Source: DASSUW01 sp963811895 (lineage in GTDB: Bacteria; Actinomycetota; Thermoleophilia; Solirubrobacterales; Solirubrobacteraceae). Taken from it: a stretch of DNA of 64,000 nucleotides. Below are positions 1-8,835 of the stretch, one piece after another (within the stretch, counting starts at the first letter, position 1; each line of letters starts with the position of its first letter). The notes under the pieces are model-generated. The model did not search any database. It worked only from the letters and a program-made list of their open reading frames with translations, and was not told where the DNA came from. The stretch is from assembly GCA_963811895.1 (NCBI GenBank), contig CAWETE010000012.1, positions 124,001 to 188,000 on the forward strand. The letters run 5' to 3'. The position numbers were made by a program, and so were the translations under genes.

Positions 1-1
1 G

Positions 2-1144
2 CGGGTGGCCAACGAGGGCGCCGGCACCTACGACGCGGTGGCCGTCGACGTCGAGGGCACCGAGGCCAACGCCCAGGTCTTCCAGGTTCGCGACGGCGTG
101 CTGAGCGACCGCCAGTCGTTCTACCTCGACAACGAGGCCGAGCAGCCGCCGGGCATCGTGGCCGAGGAGTTCCTCCTCCAGTACTACGCCTCCGCGCTCA
201 GCATCCCGTCCCTGATCGTCGTGCAGTCCGTGCTGGCCACCGGCTCGGAGATCCCGATCCTCGAGGAGATCCTCGCCGAGCGGCGCGGCGGCTCCGTCGA
301 GATCCGCGCCTCGGAGCGCGGCGGCAAGCGCCGCATCCTCGATCTCGCCGAGCGCAACGCCCGGCTCGCGCTCGAGCAGGAGAAGCTCAAGGCCGAGCGC
401 CGGCGCCAGCAGCGCGTCGAGTCGCTCGACGGGCTGCGGAAGGCGCTCGGGCTCGACACGCTGCCCGTCCGCATCGAGTGCTTCGATATCTCCCATCTCG
501 GCGGCACCCACACCACGGCCTCGATGGTCGTCTTCGAGGGAGGCGCGCCGAAGAAGTCGGACTACCGGAGATTCAACATCCGCGAGGTCGATCCGGGCGA
601 CGATTACGCTGCTATGGCCGAGGTTCTGACACGCCGCTACAGGCAGTGGGAGAAGCAGGCTGAGCGCTCGCCCTACGACGCAGAGCGGGATCCGTCGTTC
701 GGCGCCCTGCCCAATCTGGTGGTGATCGACGGCGGCAAGGGGCAGCTGGCGGCCGGCCTCGAGGCGCTCCAGGGCTTCCGCGACCGCGGCGCGGCCGTCA
801 TCTCGCTGGCCAAGCGGATCGAGGAGGTCTTCCGGCCCGGCAGCCCGGCGCCCGTGGTCCTGTCGCACGACACGCCCGAGCTCCAGCTCCTCCAGCGCGT
901 GCGCGACGAGGCGCACCGGTTCGCCATCACGCACCACCGGCTCCGGCGCGACCGCGCGATGACGGAGTCGATCATGGACGACCTGCCGGCGATCGGCCCC
1001 GCGCGCAAGCGCGCCCTGCTCAAGCACTTCGGCTCGCCCGACGCGGTGCTCGCCGCCACGCGCGAGGAGCTCGAGCAGGTGCCGGGGCTGCCGCAGAAGG
1101 TGGCCCGCGCGCTCTACACCCACCTCAACAAGACGGGCCGATGA
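2..1144 (+). CDS. uvrC: UvrABC excinuclease subunit C, C-terminal part (5' end outside window)
   Basis: UvrC makes both incisions around a DNA lesion after UvrA/UvrB damage recognition. About 380 C-terminal residues are present and the frame is open to the window edge, so the GIY-YIG nuclease and UVR domains lie upstream. The visible part has the RNase H-like endonuclease core (IECFDISHLGGTHTTASMVV, then PNLVVIDGGKGQL, then the SLAKRIEEVF segment) and a terminal helix-hairpin-helix pair (LPAIGPARKRALLKHFGS, VPGLPQKVARAL). The stop codon overlaps the ATG of rapZ in an ATGA, so the two are translationally coupled. The uvrC-rapZ neighbourhood is typical of Gram-positive bacteria. The identification is secure; only the start is missing. 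Confidence 0.96.
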   Translation, partial: RVANEGAGTYDAVAVDVEGTEANAQVFQVRDGVLSDRQSFYLDNEAEQPPGIVAEEFLLQYYASALSIPSLIVVQSVLATGSEIPILEEILAERRGGSVEIRASERGGKRRILDLAERNARLALEQEKLKAERRRQQRVESLDGLRKALGLDTLPVRIECFDISHLGGTHTTASMVVFEGGAPKKSDYRRFNIREVDPGDDYAAMAEVLTRRYRQWEKQAERSPYDAERDPSFGALPNLVVIDGGKGQLAAGLEALQGFRDRGAAVISLAKRIEEVFRPGSPAPVVLSHDTPELQLLQRVRDEAHRFAITHHRLRRDRAMTESIMDDLPAIGPARKRALLKHFGSPDAVLAATREELEQVPGLPQKVARALYTHLNKTGR

Positions 1145-2052
1145 GCGAGAACGGCCGCGGCCCCTCCCACCTGCAGGACTTCGTGATCATCTCCGGCCTC
1201 TCCGGAGCCGGGAAGTCGTCCGCCATGAACGTGTTCGAGGACGCGGGCTACTTCTGCGTCGACAACCTGCCGGCCGAGATGATCCGCTCGCTGGCCGAGC
1301 TGTTCCGCCATCCCGGCTCGAAGGTCGAGCGCGCCGCGGTGGTGTCGGACTCGCGCGGCGGCGAGTACCTGTCGGCGCTCACTCACGTGATCGACGAGCT
1401 CGACGAGGCGGGCATCGTGCACCGCGTCCTGTTCCTCGAGGCCGACGACCAGACGCTGCTGAGCCGCTACAAGGAGACGCGCCGGCGGCATCCGCTGGCA
1501 CCGCACGGCAGCGTGGTGGACGGCATCGCGAGCGAGCGTGAGCTGATGGCGCCGGTCCGCGAGCGCGCCGACACGTGCATCGACTCCAGCGGCCTGAGCT
1601 CGGCCGGCCTGCGCCGCAAGGTCGCCGACGAGCTGCTCGAGCGCGAGGCGCCGGGGCGCATGGCGGTCACCTTCACCTCGTTCGGCCACAAGCACGGCCC
1701 CCCGCGCGATCCGGACCTCGCCTTCGACGTGCGCTTTCTCTCGAACCCCCACTACGAGGCCGACCTGCGGCCGCTGACGGGGTTCGACCAGCGGATCGTC
1801 GACTACGTCGGCCGCGACGGCCGCCTGCAGGAGTTCTACGACCACGTCATGCCGCTGCTCGAGTACCTGCTGCCGCAGTACGTCGCCGAGGGCAAGGCCC
1901 ACCTCGTCGTGGCGATCGGCTGCACCGGCGGCCGGCACCGCTCGGTGGTCATCGCCGAGCACCTCGCGGCGGTCTTCCGCGACCGTGACGAGTACTTCGT
2001 CGAGGTCCAGCACCGGGACGTCGACCGGCTGCCGCTGCGGCGGGCCGGGTAG
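1141..2052 (+). CDS. rapZ: RapZ/YvcJ-family nucleotide-binding protein
   Basis: A 303-residue P-loop protein of the RapZ (YvcJ) family. In enterobacteria RapZ is an RNA-binding adaptor controlling glucosamine-6-phosphate synthase mRNA; in Gram-positives it is an ATP/GTP-binding protein of less clear role. Visible motifs are the Walker A GLSGAGKSSAMN near residue 20, the following YFCVDNLPAEMI, TSFGHKHGPP in the middle, and the C-terminal GCTGGRHRSV that is diagnostic of the family. The ATG at 1141 overlaps the uvrC stop. In most Actinobacteria and Firmicutes cofD and whiA follow rapZ, but here gap follows directly. Confidence 0.95.
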   Translation: MSENGRGPSHLQDFVIISGLSGAGKSSAMNVFEDAGYFCVDNLPAEMIRSLAELFRHPGSKVERAAVVSDSRGGEYLSALTHVIDELDEAGIVHRVLFLEADDQTLLSRYKETRRRHPLAPHGSVVDGIASERELMAPVRERADTCIDSSGLSSAGLRRKVADELLEREAPGRMAVTFTSFGHKHGPPRDPDLAFDVRFLSNPHYEADLRPLTGFDQRIVDYVGRDGRLQEFYDHVMPLLEYLLPQYVAEGKAHLVVAIGCTGGRHRSVVIAEHLAAVFRDRDEYFVEVQHRDVDRLPLRRAG

Positions 2053-2111
2053 CCTTCCCCGCTCGCGCTCGTTTCATAACTCTCGTCAGTCCAGAATCAG
2101 GGGAGTCATCC

Positions 2112-3131
2112 ATGCCCGTACGGGTCGGGATCAACGGGTTCGGCCGCATCGGCCGCAACGTGTTCCGCGCCGCGCAGGAGTCCGACGCGGACATCGAGGT
2201 CGTCGCGGTCAACGACATCACCGACGCAGGGACGCTCGCGCACCTGCTCAAGTACGACTCGGTCTACGGGCCGTTCGCGGGGTCGGTCGAGGTCCGCGAC
2301 GGCGCGCTCGCGATCGATGGGCGCGAGGTCAAGGTGCTCGCCGAGAAGGATCCGGCCGCGCTGCCGTGGGGCGATCTCGGAGCCGAGGTCGTGATCGAGT
2401 CGACGGGCTTCTTCACCAAGCGCGAGGACGCCGCCAAGCACCTCGACGCGGGCGCCAAGAAGGTGATCATCTCCGCGCCGGCCACCGAGCCGGACGCCAC
2501 CGTCGCGCTCGGCGTCAACTTCGACGACGTCTACGACGCCGACAACCACCACGTCATCTCCAACGCGTCGTGCACGACCAACTGCCTGGCGCCCGTGGCC
2601 AAGGTGCTGCACGAGACGGTCGGCATCGAGCGCGGCCTGATGACGACGATCCACGCCTACACCGCCGACCAGCGGCTCCAGGACGCCCCTCACAAGGACC
2701 TGCGGCGCGCCCGCGCCGCCGCCATCAACCTCGTCCCGGCCTCGACGGGCGCCGCCAAGGCGATCGGGCTCGTGATCCCGGAGCTCCAGGGCAAGCTGCA
2801 CGGCTTCGCGGTGCGCGCCCCGGTGCCGACGGGCTCGGTCGTCGACCTCACGGTGCAGACCTCGCGCGAGACGAGCGTGGACGAGATCAACGACGCCTTC
2901 CGCTCGCGCGCGGACAGCGGCCCGCTGACGGGCATCCTGCAGTACACGGACGACCCGATCGTGTCCTCGGACATCGTCAAGTCGCCGTACTCGTCCATCT
3001 TCGACTCCGGGCTGACCTCGGTGCTCGAGGGGACGATGGTCAAGGTCGTCGCCTGGTACGACAACGAGTGGGGGTACTCGAACCGCTGCGTGGAGCTGGC
3101 GCAGAAGGTGCTCGTACGTGCGCACGCTTGA
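2112..3131 (+). CDS. gap: Type I glyceraldehyde-3-phosphate dehydrogenase
   Basis: Converts glyceraldehyde-3-phosphate, NAD and phosphate to 1,3-bisphosphoglycerate in the cytoplasm. The 339 residues match the family length. The NAD-binding start INGFGRIGRNVFR, the catalytic cysteine in SNASCTTNCLAPVAKVL, and the C-terminal WYDNEWGYSNR are all present. The ATG is preceded by a GGGGAG ribosome site at 2100-2105. The 59 bp gap after rapZ is the only break before a four-gene operon and probably holds a promoter, although no strong consensus is seen. The end overlaps pgk by 14 bp. Confidence 0.97.
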   Translation: MPVRVGINGFGRIGRNVFRAAQESDADIEVVAVNDITDAGTLAHLLKYDSVYGPFAGSVEVRDGALAIDGREVKVLAEKDPAALPWGDLGAEVVIESTGFFTKREDAAKHLDAGAKKVIISAPATEPDATVALGVNFDDVYDADNHHVISNASCTTNCLAPVAKVLHETVGIERGLMTTIHAYTADQRLQDAPHKDLRRARAAAINLVPASTGAAKAIGLVIPELQGKLHGFAVRAPVPTGSVVDLTVQTSRETSVDEINDAFRSRADSGPLTGILQYTDDPIVSSDIVKSPYSSIFDSGLTSVLEGTMVKVVAWYDNEWGYSNRCVELAQKVLVRAHA

Positions 3132-4245
3132 GGACCTCGACGTCGAGGGCAAGCGCGTCCTCGTCCGGGTGGACTTCAACGTGCCGCTGGACGAGGACCG
3201 CAACATCACGGACGACGCCCGCATCCGGGCCTCGCTGCCGACCCTGGAGGAGCTGCGCGAGCGCGGCGCCCGGCTGCTGCTGGCCGCCCACCTCGGGCGG
3301 CCCAAGGACCGCGAGCCCGAGTTCTCGCTGCGGCCGGCCGCGGAGCGGCTGTCCGATCTGCTCGGGACCGAGGTGAAGCTGGCGGAGTCGCTCGACGACG
3401 TGCCCGACGGCGACGTCGTGATGCTCGAGAACGTCCGCTACGAGAAGGGCGAGACCAAGAACGACGAGGAGCTGGCCAAGCGCTACGCCGCGCTGGCCGA
3501 CGCCTATGTCAACGACGCCTTCGGCGCCGCGCACCGCGCCCACGCCTCGACCGAGGCGGTCGCGCACCTGCTGCCGAGCGCCGCCGGGCGGCTGCTGGAG
3601 CGCGAGGTGTCGATCCTCAACGGCATCCTCGAGGACCCGAAGCGGCCGCTGGTCGCCGTGGTCGGCGGCGCCAAGGTGACCGACAAGATCGGCGTCCTTG
3701 AAGCGTTCGTGCAACGCGCGGACGAGATCCTCGTCGGCGGCGCCATGTGCTTCCCGTTCTTCAAGGCCCAGGGCCATTCGGTCGGCGACTCGCTGTGCGA
3801 GGAGGAGGGCATCGAGCCCGCCCGCCGGGTGATGGACTCGGACAAGCTGCGCCTGCCCGTCGACCTCGTTGCAGGTGAAGCGTTCAGTGCGGACACGCCC
3901 GTGAGGGCGATCGACGGCGTGGACGTGCCCGAGGGGTGGATGGGGTTGGACATCGGGCCGTCCACCGCCGACCGCTACGCCGACTCGATCGCCAAGGCGG
4001 GCACGGTGTTCTGGAACGGCCCGATGGGCGCGTTCGAGCTCGAGCCCTTCGCGGCCGGCACGAAGGCCGTGGCCGAGGCGATCGCGGCCTCAGGCGCGAC
4101 CACCGTGGTCGGCGGCGGCGACTCCGCCGCGGCGCTCGCCCAGTTCGGCCTCGACGACGACGTCGACCACCTCTCGACCGGCGGCGGGGCCTCGCTCGAG
4201 CTGGTCGAGGGCAAGGCGCTCCCGGGCGTGGAGGCACTCCAGTGA
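3118..4245 (+). CDS. pgk: Phosphoglycerate kinase
   Basis: Transfers phosphate from 1,3-bisphosphoglycerate to ADP, the first ATP-yielding step of lower glycolysis. 375 residues, slightly below the usual 390-400. The N-domain substrate motif RVLVRVDFNVPLD, the AHLGRPK segment, the hinge/nucleotide region VGGAKVTDKIGVLE and the C-terminal VVGGGDSAAAL plus STGGGASLELVEG are visible. The GTG start at 3118 lies inside the end of gap (14 bp overlap), and its stop overlaps the GTG of tpiA (GTGA). Co-translation with its neighbours is likely. Confidence 0.97.
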   Translation: MRTLEDLDVEGKRVLVRVDFNVPLDEDRNITDDARIRASLPTLEELRERGARLLLAAHLGRPKDREPEFSLRPAAERLSDLLGTEVKLAESLDDVPDGDVVMLENVRYEKGETKNDEELAKRYAALADAYVNDAFGAAHRAHASTEAVAHLLPSAAGRLLEREVSILNGILEDPKRPLVAVVGGAKVTDKIGVLEAFVQRADEILVGGAMCFPFFKAQGHSVGDSLCEEEGIEPARRVMDSDKLRLPVDLVAGEAFSADTPVRAIDGVDVPEGWMGLDIGPSTADRYADSIAKAGTVFWNGPMGAFELEPFAAGTKAVAEAIAASGATTVVGGGDSAAALAQFGLDDDVDHLSTGGGASLELVEGKALPGVEALQ

Positions 4246-5001
4246 GCCGCACGCCCTTCATCGCCGGCAACTGGAAGCTGAACAAGACGATCGCCGAGGC
4301 GGAGGAGTACATCCAGGCGCTGCTGCCGAAGGTCGGCGCCATCGGCGACGTCGAGATCGTCATCTGCCCGCCCTACACTCGCGCTGCAGGCGATGGTCGA
4401 CTCCGCGCGCGGATCGAGCGTGCAGGTCTACGCCCAGAGCATGCACGAGGCCGACAACGGCGCGTTCACCGGCGAGGTGTCGGCGCCGATGCTGACCGAG
4501 ATCGACGTCCAGGGCGTGATCCTCGGCCACTCCGAGCGGCGCCAGTACTACAACGAGACCGACCGCGCGCTCCAGCAGAAGGTGCCGAAGGCGCTCGAGT
4601 CCGGCCTGGTGCCGATCCTGTGCGTGGGCGAGACCGAGGAGGAGCGCGAGCGCGGCGACACCGAGCGCAAGCTGCGCCACCAGGTCCAGGAAGCGCTCGA
4701 GAAGGTGCCCAAGGACCGCCTCGCCGAGGTCGTCATCGCCTACGAGCCGATCTGGGCGATCGGCACCGGCCTGACCGCCACGCCCGACCAGGCGCAGGAG
4801 GCGATCGCCTTCGTGCGCGCGCTCGTCGAGGACCGCGACAAGGCGGCGGGCGAGGCGGTGCGGATCCTCTACGGCGGATCGCTGAAGCCCGACAACGCGC
4901 CCGAGCTGCTGGCGCTGCCCGACGTCGACGGCGCGCTGGTCGGCGGCGCCAGCCTCGACGCGGGGAGCTTCGCCGAGATCGTCGAGGCCGCCCGGGCGTG
5001 A
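4242..5001 (+). CDS. tpiA: Triosephosphate isomerase (one apparent +1 frameshift)
   Basis: Interconverts dihydroxyacetone phosphate and glyceraldehyde-3-phosphate. The N-terminal part (FIAGNWKLNKT with the catalytic Lys) reads from GTG 4242 to VEIVICPPYT. The rest (ALQAMVDSARG onward, catalytic His in VILGHSERRQYY, catalytic Glu in VIAYEPIWAIGTG, phosphate loop LYGGSLKP) continues in the next frame. One extra base near 4380, just before a CTGCAG, explains the shift; removing it gives 252 residues, the normal size. All active-site residues are intact and the flanking genes overlap it by 4 bp, so a sequencing insertion is more likely than a dead gene. Confidence 0.93.
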
Positions 5002-6434
5002 ACGTCGCGCTCATCATCCTCGACGGCTGGGGCCTGGCCCCGGACGGGCCGGGGAACGCGATCTCGCTGGCCGACACCCCGGTCTTCGACGAGCTGTGGG
5101 AGAAGCACCCGCACACCCAGCTCACGGCCAAGGGCGAGGCCGTCGGCCTGCCCGAGGGCCAGATGGGCAACTCGGAGGTCGGGCACCTCAACCTCGGCGC
5201 CGGAGCGATCGTGCCGCAGGACCTGGCGCGCATCAACAAGGCGGTCGAGGACGGGTCGCTGGGCGACATCGACGCTTTGAAGGAGGCGCTCGACGCCGAG
5301 CGGGTCCACCTGATCGGCCTCGTCTCGGGCGGCGGCGTCCATTCCTCGATCGAGCACCTCCGCGCGCTCGCCGAGCTGGCCGACGGCGACGTCGTCGTGC
5401 ACGCGTTCACCGACGGGCGCGACACGTCGCCCACCTCGGGCGCCGGCTCGCTCGCCGAGGTGGAGAGCTGGGGGACCGCGCGCGTCGGCTCGGTCATCGG
5501 GCGCTACTTCGCGATGGACCGCGACAAGCGCGCGGACCGCACCGAGAAGGCGGTCAAGCTGCTCGTCGAGGGCGAGGCGGAGCACCACGCCGACACCGGC
5601 GAGCAGGCCGTGCGCGACGCGTACGAGCGCGACGAGACCGACGAGTTCATCACGGCGACCACGGTCGGCGAGGAGGCCCGGATCCGCCCGGGCGACTCCG
5701 TGATCGCCTTCAACTTCCGGCCCGACCGGATGCGCCAGATCACCGAGAAGCTGACCGAGACCGCCGACCGCTACGTGACCATGACCCAGTACGAGGAGGA
5801 CTGGGACTATCCGGTGCTCTTCCCGCCGAAGCGGCCCGCGATCACCATCGCCCAGGTCGTCTCCGACCGCGGGCTCCAGCAGCTGCACGTGGCCGAGACG
5901 GAGAAGTACCCCCACGTGACGTACTTCTTCAACGGCGGCGAGGAGGACCCGTACGAGGGCGAGACCCGCGAGCTGGTGCCCTCGCCGCGCGACGTCCCGA
6001 CCTACGACCACAAGCCGGAGATGAGCGCCCGCGAGGCGGCCGACGCGTTCGTCGAGCACTGGAACGACGACGAGCCCGCCTTCGCGATCATCAACTTCGC
6101 CAACCCGGACATGGTCGGCCACACCGGCGTCATCGAGGCGGCCGTGAAGGCGGTAGAGACGGTCGACGAGTGCCTCGGCCAGGTGGTGGAGGCGGTGCAC
6201 GCGAGCGGCGGCGCGTGCGTGATCACCGCCGACCACGGCAACTGCGACCACATGCTCGAGGAGGACGGGTCGGTCAACACGGCCCACTCGCTCAACCCGG
6301 TGCCGTTCATCGTCACCGCGAACGGCGCCTCGCTCGACGGCGAGGGCATCCTCGCGGACGTGGCGCCGACGGTGCTGGAGCTGATGGAGATCGACCAGCC
6401 CGAGCAGATGACGGGCCGCTCGCTGCTCGCGTAG
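4998..6434 (+). CDS. gpmI: Cofactor-independent phosphoglycerate mutase
   Basis: Interconverts 3- and 2-phosphoglycerate through a phosphoserine intermediate; Mn-dependent alkaline-phosphatase superfamily. GTG 4998 overlaps the tpiA stop (GTGA). 478 residues against a usual 505-515. Start NVALIILDGWGLAPDGPGNA, nucleophile serine in GQMGNSEVGHLNLGAG, GGGVHSSIEH, DGRDTSP, the metal-site ADHGNCDHM, and the TAHSLNPVPFIV C-terminus are all present. Last gene of the gap-pgk-tpiA-gpmI operon, so the whole lower-glycolysis segment except enolase and pyruvate kinase is co-transcribed. Confidence 0.96.
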   Translation: MNVALIILDGWGLAPDGPGNAISLADTPVFDELWEKHPHTQLTAKGEAVGLPEGQMGNSEVGHLNLGAGAIVPQDLARINKAVEDGSLGDIDALKEALDAERVHLIGLVSGGGVHSSIEHLRALAELADGDVVVHAFTDGRDTSPTSGAGSLAEVESWGTARVGSVIGRYFAMDRDKRADRTEKAVKLLVEGEAEHHADTGEQAVRDAYERDETDEFITATTVGEEARIRPGDSVIAFNFRPDRMRQITEKLTETADRYVTMTQYEEDWDYPVLFPPKRPAITIAQVVSDRGLQQLHVAETEKYPHVTYFFNGGEEDPYEGETRELVPSPRDVPTYDHKPEMSAREAADAFVEHWNDDEPAFAIINFANPDMVGHTGVIEAAVKAVETVDECLGQVVEAVHASGGACVITADHGNCDHMLEEDGSVNTAHSLNPVPFIVTANGASLDGEGILADVAPTVLELMEIDQPEQMTGRSLLA

Positions 6435-6446
6435 GCTGCCGATCCC

Positions 6447-7212
6447 ATGGGCGAGCGCGACAACTACGCGCCCGGAACGTTCTGCTGGGCCGACATCGGG
6501 ACCAACGACGCGGACGCCGCGAAGGCGTTCTACACCAGCGTCTTCGGCTGGGAGGCGGCCGACGCGCCGGCCGGTGACGCGGGCACCTACACGACCTTCA
6601 AGCTCGAGGGCCGCGACGTGGCGGCGCTCTACGAGATGGGGGACGAGGAGCGCAAGACGCTGCGCCCCCACTGGTCCTCGTACGTCTCGGTCGAGGACGT
6701 CGACGCGCTCGCGCCGCGCGTGCGCGAGCTCGGCGGCGAGGTCCTGGCCGACCCGTTCGACGTCGAGGCATCCGGCCGCATGACCGTGCTGCGCGACCCG
6801 ACCGGCGCCCTCCTGCACCTGTGGCAGCCGCGCGAGCAGCGCGGGGCCGGCCGCGTCAACGAGCCCGGCTGCATGTGCTGGAACGAGCTGGCCTCGCCCG
6901 ATCCCGCTCGGGCGCGCGACTTCTTCGCCGAGCTGCTGGGCTGGACGATCGAGCCGGAGGAGTCCGGCTACGGGATCATCCGGCTCGACGGCGCCCTCAA
7001 CGGCGGCATGCGCCCTGCTGCAGGACGGCGAGCCGACGCACTGGCTCGTCTACTTCACGGTCGCCTCATGCGAGGACGCGATCGCCGCCGTCACCGAGGG
7101 CGGCGGCACGCTGATCGCCGGCCCGCTGGAGACGCCGGTGGGCAAGGTCGCCGCGGTCAGCGACCCGCAGGGCGCGGCCTTCGCGCTCTTCGAGGGCGAA
7201 GTCGACCCGTAG
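6447..7212 (+). CDS. Two-domain VOC (glyoxalase/bleomycin-resistance fold) protein, one +1 frameshift
   Basis: Two tandem vicinal-oxygen-chelate modules. Module 1 runs from GTFCWADIGTNDADAAKAFY to about residue 125 and module 2 from GCMCWNELASPDPARARDFF to the end. The pattern fits the CFP30B-like antigens of Actinobacteria, whose substrate is unknown. The frame shifts by +1 near 7014 (again just before CTGCTGCAG); the continuation LLQDGEPTHWLVYFTVASCE to FALFEGEVDP is clean and ends at TAG 7212. Corrected length is 254 residues. It follows gpmI by 12 bp and may be read from the same transcript. Substrate cannot be inferred. Confidence 0.82.
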
Positions 7213-7737
7213 CTAGCGGAAGAGCGCCTCGACGTAGTCGGCGCCGATCCCGACCTTCTCGTAGTGCTCCTTGCAGAGGTCGATGTAGTCGTAGACGTCG
7301 AAGGTGCCCTCCGCCTCGCCGTTCTCGTCGAGCCAGATCAGCGGGCCGGTGACGTTGAAGGTCACCATCATCGGCTCGTCCGACTCGTGCGCGACGAGGG
7401 TGTGCGCCTCGCCCGGCGCCTCGTAGACGAAGTCGCCGGCGGTGGCGATCCAGTCGTGCTCGAGATAGCCCCACTTGCCGGAGATCGTGTAGGCGAAGAC
7501 CTGGTGCGGGTGGTAGTGGCGGTTCACCAGGCCGGGCCCGGTGGCGCGCAGGACGTCGCACCAGCGGTTCTGGCTCGGCTGGATGAGCAGCGGCCGCGTG
7601 CCGACCGTCTCGGTGAGCGGGACGTAGTAGCGCTCGTCGTCGGTCGGCGCGTCCTGCAGGTAGACCTCGGGCAGCGCGTGCGACTTGAAGACGTTCGGGA
7701 TCGGCTTCAGATCGCGCCAGAACTCGGTCCCTGCCAT
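7213..7737 (-). CDS. Cupin of the 2,4'-dihydroxyacetophenone dioxygenase-like family
   Basis: A 174-residue single-cupin protein. The metal site is recognisable in VNRHYHPHQVFAYTISGKW (His, His, Gln/His cluster) and GDFVYEAPGEAHTL. The overall pattern resembles 2,4'-dihydroxyacetophenone dioxygenase-family cupins, Fe-dependent carbon-carbon cleaving enzymes, but many members have no known substrate. The start at 7737 has a GGAGGAG site. It is transcribed divergently from a MarR gene only 50 bp away, a layout typical of a regulator and its target, so it may act on an aromatic or phenolic compound sensed by that MarR (inference). Confidence 0.8.
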   Translation of the reverse strand: MAGTEFWRDLKPIPNVFKSHALPEVYLQDAPTDDERYYVPLTETVGTRPLLIQPSQNRWCDVLRATGPGLVNRHYHPHQVFAYTISGKWGYLEHDWIATAGDFVYEAPGEAHTLVAHESDEPMMVTFNVTGPLIWLDENGEAEGTFDVYDYIDLCKEHYEKVGIGADYVEALFR

Positions 7738-7787
7738 GGCTCCTCCTCAGGTTGTTCACGCAATCAAGTCAACGGTACCCTGTTGCC

Positions 7788-8282
7788 ATGGCGTCGATTC
7801 AACCCGCGACATCGGAGGCGATCCGGGAGCTCAGCCGGCAGGAGCTGGGCGCCTGGCGCGGCCTTCTGCGCGTCCACAGCGCCCTCGTCAAGGCGTTCGA
7901 CGCGGAGCTGCTCGCCGAGTACGACCTGCCCCTGACCTCGTACGAGGTCCTCATCAACCTCCAGGCGGCCCCGGGCCACCGCCGCCGCATGGCCGAGCTG
8001 GCCGACGGCGTGCTGCTCTCGCGCTCGGGCATGACCCGGCTGGTGGACCGGCTCGAGCGCGACGGGCTGCTGGAGCGCGACGCGTGCGTGTCCGACGGGC
8101 GCGGCACGTTCGCGGTGCTCACGCCCAAGGGCGAGGAGCTGCTCTCGCGCGCGCGCCGCACGCATCTCGACGGCGTGCGCGACCGCTTCCTGCAGCACTT
8201 CACCGAGGACGAGCTGGAGCAGCTGGCGCGGTTCTGGAACCGGGTCCACCCCGGTGCCGCAGATCTTAGTCTTGCCGACTAA
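7788..8282 (+). CDS. MarR-family transcriptional regulator
   Basis: A 164-residue winged-helix regulator. The DNA-binding unit spans LTSYEVLINLQAAPGHRRRM, then the recognition helix LSRSGMTRLVDRLERDGLLER and the wing DGRGTFAVLTPKGEELL. ATG 7788 is chosen over an in-frame TTG at 7752 because family members begin about here. A possible promoter TTGTTC (7753) - 17 bp - TACCCT (7776) puts the transcript start almost on this ATG. It faces the cupin gene and lies just before hsp20; its stop codon is inside a perfect inverted repeat (8265-8283). Likely controls the cupin gene and possibly hsp20. Confidence 0.9.
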   Translation: MASIQPATSEAIRELSRQELGAWRGLLRVHSALVKAFDAELLAEYDLPLTSYEVLINLQAAPGHRRRMAELADGVLLSRSGMTRLVDRLERDGLLERDACVSDGRGTFAVLTPKGEELLSRARRTHLDGVRDRFLQHFTEDELEQLARFWNRVHPGAADLSLAD

Positions 8283-8318
8283 GAAACTTGACACAACCCG
8301 ACTGAGATCCGCTATAAT
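8265..8318 (+). promoter_or_regulatory. hsp20 promoter with a 7-5-7 inverted-repeat operator
   Basis: CTTAGTC (8265-8271) and GACTAAG (8277-8283) form a perfect inverted repeat spanning the marR stop codon. Four bases later comes TTGACA (8288-8293), then a 19 bp spacer and a perfect TATAAT (8313-8318). A third related half-site, GACTGAG, lies at 8300-8306 between the two boxes. The arrangement suggests a repressor covering the promoter. It does not match the HAIR (HspR) or CIRCE consensus. Confidence 0.7.
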
Positions 8319-8360
8319 GGCGAGGACAATTTTCCCTCGCCCTTCCAGGAGGATCGTCAG

Positions 8361-8825
8361 ATGGCCGTTGTGCGCTGGGAGCCGCTCCGTGAGCTCGGGT
8401 CGCTCCAGAACGAGATGAACCGCCTGTTCAACAACGTCTTCGATGCGCCCGCCGGCAACGGCGGAACGATGCGCCGCTGGATGCCCGCCATGGACCTGGT
8501 CGAGACCGACGACCACTTCGTCCTGCGCGCCGATCTGCCCGGCCTGTCCGAGGACGACATCAAGATCGAGCTCGAGGACGGCACCCTCACCGTCTCGGGC
8601 GACCGCAAGGCCGAGCACGAGAGCAAGAACGAGGGCTACTACCGCGTCGAGCGAGCCTTCGGCTCGTTCTCCCGCTCGCTGACCCTGCCCCAGGGCGTCG
8701 ACCCCGAGGCCGTCACCGCCAGCTTCGACCGCGGCGTCCTCGAGGTCCGCGTCCGGAAGCCCGAGCAGCGCAAGCCGCGCCGCATCGAGATCGGCGGGTC
8801 GGCTCAGCAGACGATCGAGGGCTGA
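8361..8825 (+). CDS. Hsp20/alpha-crystallin small heat-shock chaperone
   Basis: A 154-residue ATP-independent holdase. The alpha-crystallin domain runs from about residue 38 (MPAMDLVETDDHFVLRADLP) to 140, with the GLSEDDIKIELEDGTLTVSG strand pair, and ends with the FDRGVLEVRVRKPE segment. The N-terminus (VRWEPLRELGSLQNEMNRLF) is the usual actinobacterial form. AGGAGG at 8347-8352 sits 8 bp before the ATG. It has its own near-consensus promoter and operator upstream, implying stress or ligand control separate from the MarR gene it follows. Confidence 0.95.
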   Translation: MAVVRWEPLRELGSLQNEMNRLFNNVFDAPAGNGGTMRRWMPAMDLVETDDHFVLRADLPGLSEDDIKIELEDGTLTVSGDRKAEHESKNEGYYRVERAFGSFSRSLTLPQGVDPEAVTASFDRGVLEVRVRKPEQRKPRRIEIGGSAQQTIEG

Positions 8826-8835
8826 GACCCGGCGA

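Noticed and set aside
4372..4395. Programmed frameshift in tpiA
   Set aside because: No slippery site or downstream structure specific to it; the same +1 pattern hits eleven unrelated genes, which fits error, not recoding.
4869..6818. A 649-residue open frame antisense to gpmI
   Set aside because: Overlaps gpmI in full; composition is that of a third-position shadow and no motif is visible.
4372..7030. Restriction-site (CTGCAG) basis for all frameshifts
   Set aside because: Only two of the frameshifts have CTGCAG next to them; the rest have different contexts.
7752..7787. Upstream TTG start for MarR at 7752
   Set aside because: Adds residues outside the family's usual N-terminus and the region fits a promoter better.
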